64,000 nucleotides of DNA, from positions 75,411,719-75,475,718 of the forward strand of contig NC_067473.1 in the NCBI RefSeq assembly GCF_947179515.1, in the 5' to 3' direction. Made by a program: the position numbers and the translations under genes. Below are positions 54,256 through 64,000 of the stretch, piece after piece. Below the pieces are notes generated by a model. That model saw only the letters and a list, made by a program, of their open reading frames with translations. It did no database searches and was not told the DNA's origin. Source of the stretch: Apodemus sylvaticus. Its lineage: Eukaryota > Chordata > Mammalia > Rodentia > Muridae. How positions within the stretch are numbered: position 1 is the first letter of the stretch; every line of letters begins with the position of its first letter.

Positions 54256-54472
54256 AAAACTTACTATTTTAGTTTATATGCACGAGTGTTTTGCATGCAT
54301 GCTTGCCTGCACATCTGGGCTCTACTTGCATGCCTGGCACCCCAGAGACCAGATGAGGGCATTGGATGCTCTGGTACTGGAGTCACAGATGTTTGTGAGC
54401 AGCCATGTGGGTGCTGGCAGTCAACACTGGGTCCTCTGGAAGAGCAGGCAGTGCTGGGTAACACTGTGCTTT
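54256..54472 (-). mobile_element. B3 SINE
   Basis: Antisense B3: TGCACGAGTGTTTTGCATGC, GAGGGCATTGGATGCTCTGG, GCAGCCATGTGGGTGCTGGC, GGTCCTCTGGAAGAGCAGGC. Confidence 0.92.
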
Positions 54473-54720
54473 CTCTTGGCCCTTCTTCATTTTCAAACAA
54501 ATTGGAATTGGAAGTAGTAATTCCATCAGCTGACGTAGATCCCAAGGACATTTACCCCATCTCTATTTTAATCATCTTCCCACTCATTCCTCTTAGAGAA
54601 AAATCTGAGAAAGAAGTTCCTGATTTAGAAGACAGAATGTGTCTTCAGAGCTGAACTTCAGAGGTTTCCTGGGGCCCTGACACCCAGGTACTGAGGTAGG
54701 AACAGAGTAGGCAGACCAGA

Positions 54721-54848
54721 GGTTGATAGCCTCTGGCCATCAACTTTCTCTTACTGTTCTGGGGTCCAGAAGCTGGTGGTTTCTGGCAATTAACTCTCTT
54801 TTGCTCTCCTGAATCCAAAAGCTGATGGTGTCTGGCAATTGACTACTG
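54721..54848. repeat. degenerate ~49-bp tandem repeat, ~2.6 copies
   Basis: Units beginning near 54721, 54770 and 54819 share AAGCTG(G/A)TGGT and TCTGGCAATTRACT segments; identity is low to the first unit. Confidence 0.7.
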
Positions 54849-55007
54849 CTGATAGCAGCAAAGGATTAAGAAAAGAAACTTAGGTACTTAGGCTCTTTAC
54901 TCTTTAACTCATGGGCCTTTGGCTGGCCAAGAGGCAAGAGGCTTGGAGCTCATTAACTCTTTGAGAGCCAGGGAGAAAGAGAAAGGATAAAGAGAAAGTC
55001 ATTCATA

Positions 55008-55050
55008 CATGGGCACACACACACACAGACACACAGACACACACAACACA

Positions 55051-55082
<32 letters not shown>
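55008..55082. repeat. (CA)n microsatellite
   Basis: Interrupted CA/GACA run of about 70 bases. Confidence 0.96.
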
Positions 55083-55084
<2 letters not shown>

Positions 55085-56568
55085 GTGGGGCCCAGCCATC
55101 CATTTCATCAGTTTTACAAATGCACAAGCAAACTTACATACATACACATATTCCTACATATGATGTATATGCATCATAGAGATGGACATCATGCATATAT
55201 ACATATATACACATATATACATTTGGTGGATGGAGCAGAGCCCCAACAGCCACACTTTATTTTTTCTCAGCCTTTTTATACCTTCTAAGACAAATGTTCT
55301 TTATAAAATTACCTTAGAGATAAAATGTCACACAAAAGGGAGTTATAAGGATGTCTGTAGTAAGTTCAAAGCAGTGTTTCATTCCATTAGCTCATTATAA
55401 GTTCAAAGCAACCGTTTCATGTGGCCTTGCTTTATCAAAGTGCATACCTGTGGCCTCATCCTTGGACCTCACCTAGAAAGCTTTTCCTTGATCACAAATC
55501 TGTGCCAAGCCTAGTTCCCTTCTCAGTGTAACTTATAAAAGCTCTTTGTACTCCTTCACTTGTGCAGCCTTTACTTACTATTCTTTGAAGAGGGGGCACA
55601 TTCTATTCTCGACCCTAACTTTATTATACCTTTCTGGAAAAACAACTAAAACCACCACCTCCTTAAACTTTCTTCCTAAAATTATTTGAATCAAGTGAGG
55701 AATTCTGTAGTCAATAACACATCTAAACAGCATTAGTTCATGAACGTTCATCTTCGTGTTGATCCATGGGTAACTGTCAGAGTTGGGCACAGGTGGGCAG
55801 TGCAGAGATGCTCCTTCAGTGTTCTTGATCTTGAGTACACTCCTGATGACTTCCTCTCACTCTTAGTTAGGAGCTATGTAGGCTACCTCCTCAGGAAAGA
55901 AGTAGATTTGCTGTGAGGTAAACAAGCAGGTTTTCTAACATCCAGTAGCTCACTGTGTAATCAGATATGTCATTGTGTGATATGGGAGAGAATGGGATAG
56001 AATGCCACACTGCTATTACACATCAATAGAACCAGGGCACAAGCCATGTAGGAAAGGCTACGGCAAGCAAGTTTTCTGGAGATAGCCCACCATTTTGCAT
56101 GGCTGTGCGGGGTGTGCTCTAAGAGCCATGGACCCCAGAGACTTTGTCCCAGGATTACTTCTCATTGCTAATAACCCTTTCCTAATATGCCTATTACATA
56201 GCCAGATGACTCCTGGGCATCAGCCCACCCTGTTGGTCAAATTTCCTAGGATCCCAGATGTTGGCCAACACCAAGTGCCCAAGTGGACCTTTGTAAGGGC
56301 AGAGGCCCAACACTCCCCTCTGCCCATGATCTCTGTACTCTGATGTGCAGCTTGTCTGCACACAAGGCCTCTTGAGTAGTAAAGTTTGTTCCTACCTTCT
56401 CAAGAGCAGGCTGAGCCAGGGTCATTTTCAAGTTCTTGAAGGTCTTGGCTGTGTGTTCGAGACAAGACTCTCGGGGCTTCTCCCAGGGAAGTAATGAAGT
56501 AATGTCTTAGGAAATTGGTATCGGAGGGAGCTGGTGTGGAGGCTGAAAGTACACCCAAGACATGTGTC
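55083..56568. other. mostly unique sequence, no gene seen
   Basis: A short TA/CA-rich tract lies at 55155-55222. 55240-55800 is AT-rich and may be an old ERV remnant, but I see no diagnostic motif. Confidence 0.4.
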
Positions 56569-56569
56569 C

Positions 56570-56900
56570 TGGTTTGGATGTGAGCCCAGAGATTTATGTG
56601 TTGAAAGCTTAGTCTCTAGTGAGCCAATGTTTAGAGACTCTGCCCATGGAAGGGTCTTACATCATTAGGGACATGCCCACCGAAGAGACAGATCAGCCTC
56701 TGTGGACCCTGCTCAGTCCCCAGGCACCCTTCTAGCTCCTTACCTGGCCACCTGATTGCTTCTTCTCACTTATGCTCACACTATGATGCAGTCTGCCATG
56801 AATCAATGAAAACAGCCCTTGTGAATTAATAATCCTCTTTTCTTTATGAACCACCCAGCCTCAAATATCTTGTCATAGTAGGAAAGGCTAGGCTAGTACA
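56570..56900 (+). mobile_element. MaLR-like (MST/ORR-type) LTR remnant
   Basis: TGGTTTGGATGTGAGCCCAG, TGTTGAAAGCTTAGTCTCTA, CAATGAAAACAGCCCTTGTG and TTTATGAACCACCCAGCCTC follow the MaLR LTR order, including the diagnostic ACCACCCAGCCT near the 3' end. Diverged. Confidence 0.6.
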
Positions 56901-57142
56901 GCAAGCTAGTGACATACCAATTTAAAAAACTATATATTTACTATATTTTCCTGTTTTAAAATTGATCTATCTAATTTGTGCTGGGGGACATACATAAATC
57001 AAAGCACATGTGCGGAACTCCAATGTGCAGTAGTCTAGAACCTTCTACCACGCAGAGGTCAAATTAAGATTGTTAGCTTTGGTTGCAAGCGTCTTTACCT
57101 GCTGAACCCTTTCACTGGCCCTGTTCAAAATTTTAATAACAT

Positions 57143-57300
57143 GCAGGTCCCAGTGGTGCATGCCTTTAATCCCAGCATTCAGGGGGAAAGGCAGGCAGAT
57201 CTCTATGAGTTCAAGGCCAGCTTGGTTTACATAGCTAGGTCCAGGCCAGCCCAGGATGCACAAGTGAGATCCTATGTCCAAAAAACAAAAACAAACAAAT
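57143..57300 (+). mobile_element. B1 SINE with 13-bp target duplication
   Basis: CCCAGTGGTGCATGCCTTTA, TCAAGGCCAGCTTGGTTTAC, GATCCTATGTCCAAAAAACA. Flanked by ATTTTAATAACAT at 57130-57142 and 57301-57313. Confidence 0.95.
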
Positions 57301-57313
57301 ATTTTAATAACAT

Positions 57314-58285
57314 TTTATATAGTAGAAAAATCTATCCAAAATATTATTTTAGCATGCAACTAATTCAATATATTGACTAGTGAGAAGTTTTTGTTTCTTA
57401 ACTGTAAATTTGGAACCCAGTGTGTATTTTTATTTCTGGGTCCCTCTGTTGAGATGAGTGATATCACAAGCACTCAATATTTTCTGTCATATTAATCAAT
57501 AAAGATCATTTACTCTGATTTTTTCAGAACAATCTGACTCTTTAATGAAGTTCATTCCCTGATGGAATGAAAATCGAAGTAGTTAGACACTTTAAAGTAC
57601 TTACTCATATATTAGTAATAGGCAAGAAATAAGTCTACTGTTGCCTTTGCATCCAGGAGAAACACTACATCTGTAAACAGTATCCATCCTGGAAAAGTGG
57701 AGAATCTGTACTGTCAGGAAACACACAGAGATATCCACAGCGGCATCCCAGAGATCCCGGGCCCGTTGGCTCAGGACACACATTGCCTAGTTTTAACAAG
57801 ATTATGCCATTTAGAGAGATCAGGAAACAAGTGGGCACTGAGTGTGGGAGTGAATAGGCCTAGTGAGGACCCTAAAAGATAAAAAAAAAATCCAGAGAGA
57901 ATCACAATATAGTAACAGACAAAATGGACAGAATACATAGTTGGGTTGGATCTGATTTCTGGTAATACTATCTGACTTAATTTTAAAAAAAGAGAGCATG
58001 CTTGCGTTTCTCTTTTATCTGTGTGGGGTGGGTGCTGACCACACACTCTATACCAAGCTTTGCCTGTCATGATGCCTGGCCCTACACACTTTCCTCTGCA
58101 TCTTTGCTTAAAATAAAGTATATGGTATATGTGAGTGGCAACATGGTTGTGACTGATCAAGACAGAAAGACTAGATTTAAAAAGAACATTGTCTTCATAA
58201 GGTCACTTTTGCCCCCATATGGGGTACTGGGGATACAAATACTGGGGAAGGAAGTATGAGGGTAGATGTTGTCTAACATCCTACC
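57314..58285. other. unique sequence, no gene seen
   Basis: Frames at 57601-58259 have no recognised similarity. Confidence 0.5.
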
Positions 58286-58287
58286 AT

Positions 58288-58291
<4 letters not shown>

Positions 58292-58326
<35 letters not shown>
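58292..58326. repeat. (CA)n microsatellite
   Basis: About 17 uninterrupted CA units. Confidence 0.96.
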
Positions 58327-58329
<3 letters not shown>

Positions 58330-58367
58330 GATTGATCTATACTGCCAAAGATGCCGCCATTGAGAAA

Positions 58368-58655
58368 TCCCCCCCTTTTTTTAAATTTATTGATATATTT
58401 ATTTACATTTCAAATGATTTCCCCTTTTCTGGACCCCCACTCCCCGAAAGTCCCATCAGTCCCCTTCCCTCCCCCTGTTTTCCCACCCAACCCTTCCCAT
58501 TTCCCTGTTCTGATTTTGCTCTATACTGCTTCACTGAGTCTTTCCAGAACAAGGGGCCACTCCTCCGTTCTTCTTGTACCTCATTTGATGTGTGGATTAT
58601 GTTTTGGGTATTCCAGTTTTCTAGGTTAATATCCACTTATTAGTGAGTGCATACC
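58368..58655 (-). mobile_element. L1 3' UTR, antisense, 5'-truncated
   Basis: T tail, then TTTATTTACATTTCAAATGA, ATTTCCCCTTTTCTGGACCC and TAATATCCACTTATTAGTGA, the antisense order of a rodent L1 3' end. Confidence 0.9.
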
Positions 58656-58683
58656 CCTTCTTAACACTGGTCACATCAGTGGC

Positions 58684-58862
58684 CATGGGCCGGAGAGATG
58701 ATCCAGTGGCAATGGCACTTTCTGCCAAGCCTGACGACCTGAGTTTAAACCCTATCCTCCCACACTTGGAAGGACAGAACCAATTTTCTCAAGTTTTCTT
58801 CTGACCTCCATATTTGCACCTAGATATGTACATATAGACGCACAAGATAATTTTTTTATTGT
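58684..58862 (+). mobile_element. B2/B3-family SINE
   Basis: GGGCCGGAGAGATGATCCAG head, CCTGAGTTTAAACCCTATCC box B region, CTTCTGACCTCCATATTTGC, then a T-rich flank. Confidence 0.85.
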
Positions 58863-58934
58863 AAGAAAATTACTATACTGCCCTTGAGCTTAAGGTCTCT
58901 GAAGCTCATCTTCTCATGTGAAGAAGGGAGAAAG

Positions 58935-59128
58935 CCAGTAAGATGAGGTCGCTGCTGGAAAGGGTAAAAGCACTTGCCACTACGTTTGCTGAAGTGAATT
59001 CAATCCCTGCAATTACCATGTTGGAAAGAGAGAGCCACTCCTACCTGTTGTCTCTAACCTCCACAAACATGTAGTGGCACATGCACACGCACGCGTGCGC
59101 AGACACACACACACACATGTGATTTAAA
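58935..59128 (+). mobile_element. B3-family SINE, diverged
   Basis: GATGAGGTCGCTGCTGGAAA head, GTGAATTCAATCCCTGCAAT box B region, GTCTCTAACCTCCACAAACA and a CA-rich tail with a short CGCACGCGTGCGC palindrome-like stretch. Confidence 0.7.
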
Positions 59129-59220
59129 AGGATAGGGGGAAATGCCTGAGCTGCACTAGGGATGCACATGACACTTAAGTGTCTGACTCAGAAAACCAAG
59201 ACAACCAAGCTGGTATTCAG

Positions 59221-59530
59221 TGTAGTAAGCCACCTTTGTTCATTCGCCATCACAAGATGGCACTGACCGGATGCAGCTCCCTGGTGGTAAACAACTTTAA
59301 TACATGCGCAGTATGCTGTATATGTTATCAAATTTATATGCTAATGAAGAATTCACTTAGTTCACCTATTAGGAAGCGGCGCACTATCTATCTTCTGCAG
59401 ACAGGGCTGAAAGGCTATATAAGGGTGTCAGGGAGAGGGCTCAGGTCCCCAGTAAGAAGAACAAAGAAAAAGTCCTGAATAAAGCCTTGCAGAGAAGAAC
59501 CTGGTCCTGTTGCATCTTTCCTTGCTGGCA
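59221..59530 (+). mobile_element. IAP-like ERVK LTR
   Basis: Starts TGTAGTAAGCCACC and carries CATTCGCCATCACAAGATGG, GGTAAACAAC and ATGCGCAG in the order seen in IAP-class LTRs. These are followed by a TATA box (GGCTATATAAGGGTG, about 59411), a GAATAAAGCC polyadenylation signal (about 59476) and CTGGTCCTGTTGCATC. No internal genes follow; the 3' limit is not sharp and no target duplication was found. Confidence 0.8.
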
Positions 59531-59994
59531 GGGTTGGGCACAAGAATGCAGAGCATGGTGCAAAGCTTGAGGGTGCCCACAAGGCAAGGCAGCTAAATCC
59601 CGTTCCATGTGTGCCTCTGAGCCTCCAGCTTGAGGGGGCTGGGCTCCCTTGACCATCCAGTTGGGTGGGCCACTTGCACAGGCACAGCTCCCTTCCAGGA
59701 GCGCCTCATAATCCTGCAGATGCATTGGCCCCAGTTTGCTTTCTGGATTAAGGTGAGTGACAGAGACAGCAGGTACTGAGAGCCAAGAATATGATGGCTC
59801 TGATGGGCCAGTCATCTCCAGAGAGCACTGACGCAGAGGCTAATAGACTTACTGGATGTAATGTGATGTAATGTCACTCTTCCTGGAACAGAAAGCCAGA
59901 CTATGGCCTTCCAGAAACTCAGGATATTTAAGAGCCCCACACCCATCCCTAGACGGCTGCCAAAATATACAGCTAATGTGCCCGAAACTCCTTC
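59531..59994. other. unclassified sequence between LTR and L1
   Basis: Contains a donor-like GATTAAG/GTGAGTGAC (about 59753) but no identifiable domain. It could be residual ERV leader or unique DNA. ATGTAATGTGATGTAATGT at about 59857 is a short tandem repeat. Confidence 0.4.
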
Positions 59995-60009
59995 CTCAAG
60001 TGCTCCTTT

Positions 60010-60652
60010 TTTTTTTAATATTTTTATTTTCTATATTCTTTGTTTACATTCCAAATGATTTCCCCTTTCCCGGATCCCCCCTCCCCATATGTTCCATAAA
60101 CCTTCTTCTCTCCATCCATTCTCCAATCACCTCCCTCCTTTTTTTCTCTGTCCTTATATTCCCCTCCAATGCTAGATCAATCCTTTCCAGGATCAGGACC
60201 TTCTCCATACTTCTTCATGGGAGTCATTTGTTACACGATTTGTGCCTTGGGTATTCAGAGCTTCTGGGCTAATTAATATACACTTATCAGAGATTGCATT
60301 CCATGTGTATTCTTTTGTGACTGGGTTACCTCACTTAGGATGATATTTTCCAGATCAAACCATTTGCCTAAAAATTTTGTGAATTCATTGTTTCTAATTG
60401 CTGAGTAGTATTCCATTGTGTAAATATACCACATTTTCTGTATCCATTCCTCCTTTGAGGGGCATCTGGGTTCTTTCCAGCTTCTGGCTAGTATAAATAA
60501 GGCTGCTATGAACATAATGGAGCATGTGTCTTTATTGCATGCCGGGGAATCCTCTGGGTATATGCCCAGGAGAGGCATAGCAGGGTCCTCCGGAAGTGTC
60601 ATGTCCAGTTTTCTGAGGAACCGCCAGACTGATTTCCAAAGTGGTTGTACCA
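60010..60652 (-). mobile_element. 5'-truncated L1 (ORF2 C-terminus and 3' UTR)
   Basis: The minus strand encodes the last ~126 residues of L1 ORF2p (60273-60652) in an uninterrupted frame. The C-terminal landmarks YTMEYYSAIRNNEF and LSEVTQSQKN are clearly visible. A ~260-bp 3' UTR and poly A (T at 60010 onward) follow. Flanked by CTCAAGTGCTCCTTT at 59995-60009 and 60653-60667, a perfect 15-bp target duplication. The reverse transcriptase and endonuclease domains are absent, so it is immobile. Confidence 0.97.
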
Positions 60653-60764
60653 CTCAAGTGCTCCTTTAACATGAGTGTTGAAGGGTCTGCCTTATTCTTT
60701 CATAAACCTATTTCATTATTCTTTCTTATATCAAGAATCATTACTGATTCATGTTGGCCATTCC

Positions 60765-61036
60765 GGCTCTACTGTACTAGACTACTGCCACATGTGTAAA
60801 GAGTTTGTGAGTGGATCGCGCTGTTGTTGCTGCTACTGACTCCTGTGAACTGAACTGTTGATTTCTAGGCAACACAGATGGGGAGTTGCTCCAAAGAACC
60901 ATTTCTGAGCAGGTCTACTTCCCTCATATCCTTTCTTTTCCACTACCTATGGTGGGTGGTGGGCTAAAAGGGAGGTTAAAGCGTTTATGAACCGTCATTA
61001 AAAAATAAGGTTTGAAAAATAAAGTTATGCTAAATT
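60765..61036 (+). mobile_element. 3' fragment of the 5950-6795 LTR family
   Basis: CTGTGAACTGAACTGTTGAT, AACACAGATGGGGAGTTGCT, GGTGGGTGGTGGGCTAAAAG and AATAAAGTTATG match the last third of the solo LTR at 5950-6795. The 5' part is missing. Confidence 0.85.
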
Positions 61037-61520
61037 CCTTGCAGCTTTGCACATTTTTCACTGGCAAAGGGTGAGAGATGTTCAGGAGATGTAGAGAAGC
61101 ACTTCCTCAGAAGCTAAAAAACCCAAGTCCTTCTCTACAAAGTTGTCTTGTTTTTGCTTATTTATACTCCTGGGGAGTATCCAAGAGCTCCTGCTTCCCC
61201 GAATTCTAGAACTGGCCCGTTTTGGATAGTCTTCAGAGCAGCCTCTGGGGTGGGTAGGGCTGAAACCACCTTAGGAAGGAAGAGGCATCCTTACCTCCCA
61301 GCCATCACAGTCCTGGGACCATTGCTCCCTGCTTTCCCACAATTCAGTGAGTTTTCAGGAAGCTTCCAGATCTTCACATCTATTCACGGAGGGGGCCACT
61401 CACCCAAGAGAGCCACCATTTTCTTCTCTTTTTCTCTGTCTCACTCAATGTGAATTATGTCCTCTCTCTGGCTGCCATACACTGTCAACACTTCACAGGG
61501 GTTTTACTGAAAGAACTTGT
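61037..61520. other. unique sequence, no gene seen
   Basis: The frame at 61148-61453 has no recognised similarity. Confidence 0.5.
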
Positions 61521-61589
61521 GATGTCTATTCTTAGTTGTCAACTTGACTACATCTGGAATGAACTGCAATCCAGAAAAGGAGGGCACAC

Positions 61590-62465
61590 TGAAGTGGAAA
61601 GTTGAGGGTTCTTTGGAAAGTCATTTAGATGTTGTTTTTCTGGGGCAAACACGTGTTTTGTGTTTAGTGAAGGAACGTTTCGCTAAAGTGGACACAGGTG
61701 TGAAAGGCTAAGGCAGGCTCGTGAAGGAACATTTCTCTGAAGCTGACACAGGAGAGAGAATATTTGGCTAAAGCAAGCATGTGAAAGGACATGTGATAAT
61801 AGATTTTTTGCTAACTACATACATATATTGGCATGCTTTACACTACATAGCTGAGCTGCCATCTGTCAGGACTCCATAGAGAGTAATGCACCCAAAAACT
61901 TCTGGTGTTGTGCTGCGGTGTGTTGCTGCTACCAAGGACTCTGAATTAATACGTGTGCTAAGGCAAGGCATGTGGAGGACACGTGGCGTTTGGAGGGTAT
62001 GGAGACAGAGCTTGGCTTGCCGGTAGGTACAGCTAGCTGTGCACTGCTGTGGGTCTCTCGTCCTTGCTGGTGTTCGCTGATCTTCACTTCCCAAAGAGAG
62101 ACACAGCTGAGAACTTCTGCTGTTCCTGTTGGTCCCTCCTGCTGACTTGAGCAGAGGCTGAGGCCTGGCTGTCTCTGCTAGGTTGTGTCACCCTGTTGCT
62201 AACCCAACTCTACCAAACTAAACTGCTGGTGTATCTGTGAGGTGTTTGTGAGTGGATCGAGCTGCCATTGCCTGCTAACCTGTGAACTGAACTGCCGATT
62301 TCCAGACAACACAGATGGAAGTTGCTCCAAAGAACTTTTCTAAACAGGCACACTCCCCCATATCCTTTCTTTTCCACTACCTCTGGTAGGTGGTGGGTTA
62401 CAAGGGAGGCTAAAACTTTTAAGAACAATCTTTAAAAATAGAATTTGAAAAAAATTAAAATTACA
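61590..62465 (+). mobile_element. solo LTR, same family as 5950-6795
   Basis: Starts TGAAGTGGAAAGTTGAGG and ends AAAATTAAAATTACA. Flanked by GCACAC (61584-61589) and ACACAC (62466-62471), a 6-bp duplication with one mismatch. It is inserted inside the element at 61524-62996, so it is younger than that element. No internal retroviral sequence. Confidence 0.88.
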
Positions 62466-62851
62466 ACACACCTGCGAAAGATTTTCTACTTGGTTTGAAG
62501 TGGGGGACTCTACTTCTAGTCCAGACTTCTGAACCAGGAACACACATTTTAACCCAGACATTGAGGTGGGAAGACACACTGTTAATCTGGGCTCTACCTT
62601 CTGCTGGAAGCCTATATAAGGACACGGAAGAAGGAAGGTTTTGTTTTTTGCCCATTTGCCATCATCTTTCTAGCACATCCAGTCCTTCACTGGCCTTGGG
62701 GCCTACCTCTTTAGGATTCCATCTGAATACAGAAGATAGCCAGCCCTGAGGGACTGAGCAACTACTAGATTCTTGGATTTTTCGTCCATAGCTAGACATT
62801 GTTAGATTAACTACACTGCAGCCTTTAAGTCATTCCAGTAAATTCCTCTTT

Positions 62852-62908
62852 TACACACACACATACACACACACACACACACATACACACACATATATAC
62901 ACACACAC

Positions 62909-62942
<34 letters not shown>
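62852..62942. repeat. (CA)n(GA)n microsatellite
   Basis: CA units with TA interruptions, switching abruptly to about 14 GA units. Confidence 0.96.
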
Positions 62943-62996
62943 CTAAGATTCGTTCCATAAGTTCTGTGACTCTAGAGAACCCTGACTAATACAGAG

Positions 62997-63524
62997 TACC
63001 TTCAGCTTTTATTATCAGTTCAGGCTTGCTAGTGAGACTTCCAACCCAGGAGGACAGAGAATAGAAAGTCTTTACCCGGCTCTATAATCTACTTAAATAT
63101 TTGCATATATTTACATTACATATGTGATATATATATATATATATCACTTCAATAAACTCTATTTTCCACATTGCAGTCTCTATATAAAGATAAATTCAAA
63201 GAAATATAATCTATCCACAAAACTTTAGTTAAAAGACATTCTGATTCTCATACTTTCCCCTTAAAGGTGACTCCCCACCATTTGAAGTGCTTCTCAAGCT
63301 TTAAAGGTTGTGCATGAAAAATCTTGTGGTTCTGCGTTCTGCTTCTTCCCTTGTGTCCAGATGCTGCTGCACTATAAGTCAGAAAGGATGAATTGGAGCC
63401 CAGATCTCAGTCTGACTGTGAATGCCAGGAGTGGAGGGGTGGGGGTGGGAGAGGATGGGGAGCCTTTTCTGAAGACTTCAGTGTTACAACTCTTTAAGGC
63501 AGTATTCAATGAAACAGTATGACT

Positions 63525-63565
<41 letters not shown>

Positions 63566-64000
63566 TTGGGGTGAATAAGGACTATATAAACCTTGGAAAG
63601 TGAGAAGGGGTTTTTCGGGTCAGAATACACCGGCTGGGACTACAGGTCCTGGGAATGCTTCATTTTCATGGGGAGGCATTCCTGATGCTTGCCAGGCAGA
63701 TTCATATCGGGAGAAAGGGAACTGAATTTTGCCAAGGACTACTTGACATTCCTCATGTAGAGGACGTGGGGGTTAGGCTCCCCAGATAAAGTCAGGAGGA
63801 GAAGATGAGATAACTACCTAAATGCACACTAAAGGCATAGACCTGGGCTTGTGGAACAGTTTTCAGATTTTTTGGGGGGTGGGGAGCGGAACTTTGGTGG
63901 TAAGGTTGCAGTCTACCATGAGTGGACAACCCCATGAGCTTGGTGCAAAATGAAGCTACTGGAAGTAAGGCAAGTGGAAACCTACTTCTGTATATATAAA
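62997..64000. other. unique sequence with short microsatellites
   Basis: (TA)n at 63126-63145 and (TG)n at 63525-63560. A low-similarity frame at 63310-63522 runs into the GTGGGGGTGGG tract. No gene recognised. Confidence 0.5.

Larger units (their letters stand above)
61524..62996 (+). mobile_element. rodent medium-reiteration element split by a solo LTR
   Basis: The left piece (61524-61589: AGTTGTCAACTTGACTACAT, TGGAATGAACTGCAATCCAG) and right piece (62466-62996: CTTCTGCTGGAAGCCTATAT, GACTGAGCAACTACTAGATT, TCTAGAGAACCCTGACTAAT) belong to the same element as 27349-27922. The right piece also carries a CA/GA microsatellite at 62852-62942. Confidence 0.78.

Noticed and set aside
60273..60652. 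126-codon minus-strand frame as an independent gene
   Set aside because: It is the C-terminal tail of L1 ORF2 in a 5'-truncated insertion with a target duplication.

Overview
The window is non-coding-dominated mammalian DNA from a murine rodent, most likely mouse (genus Mus). The evidence is the repeat content: many B1 (Alu-like), B2/B3 and B4 SINEs, rodent L1 3' ends, IAP-like and other ERV LTRs, and rodent hAT-Charlie-type elements. The short ID SINEs that are very abundant in rat are scarce here. Long CA/TG/AGAC microsatellites and a low-CpG background fit the same picture. Nothing bacterial, phage-like or CRISPR-like is present. I found no complete protein-coding gene, and almost all open frames are short chance frames or lie inside repeats.

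Layout. 0-8 kb: a B3 SINE, a pair of related ~300-350 bp sequences (901-1246 and 2722-3020), two hAT-type elements, a B1, an 846-bp solo LTR with a 6-bp target duplication, a B3 and an AT-rich microsatellite with a 20-bp-arm palindrome. 8-17.7 kb: mostly unique, with a B3 SINE split by a 452-bp solo LTR. 17.7-25 kb: L1 3' end, B4, B3, B1 and B2 elements, a SINE-embedded minisatellite and a C-rich tract. 25-31 kb: old rodent repeats and a decayed endogenous retrovirus on the minus strand, with an LTR, a tRNA-Lys-like primer site and a gag-like remnant. One gag-like segment is present twice in inverted orientation. 31-43.8 kb: scattered SINEs, L1 and L2 remnants and hAT elements in otherwise unique sequence.

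43.8-45 kb is the only gene-like regulatory region: a CpG island with GC boxes, a CCAAT box and a consensus minus-strand splice donor at 44411/44410. It reads best as a promoter driving a minus-strand transcript leftwards. A possible second exon at 41270-41384 has a TACTAAC branch point and a strong donor. Gene identity and coding status are unresolved.

45-64 kb: a 42-bp-period minisatellite (about 17 copies, 47879-48621), a ~420-bp AGAC/AGAG array, further SINEs and hAT elements, a MaLR-like LTR, and at 59-63 kb a nested stack of an IAP-like LTR, a 5'-truncated L1 with a 15-bp target duplication, and two LTRs of the 5950-6795 family. Repeat family names come from recalled consensus sequences and are tentative where stated; boundaries without target duplications are approximate to about 10-20 bp.
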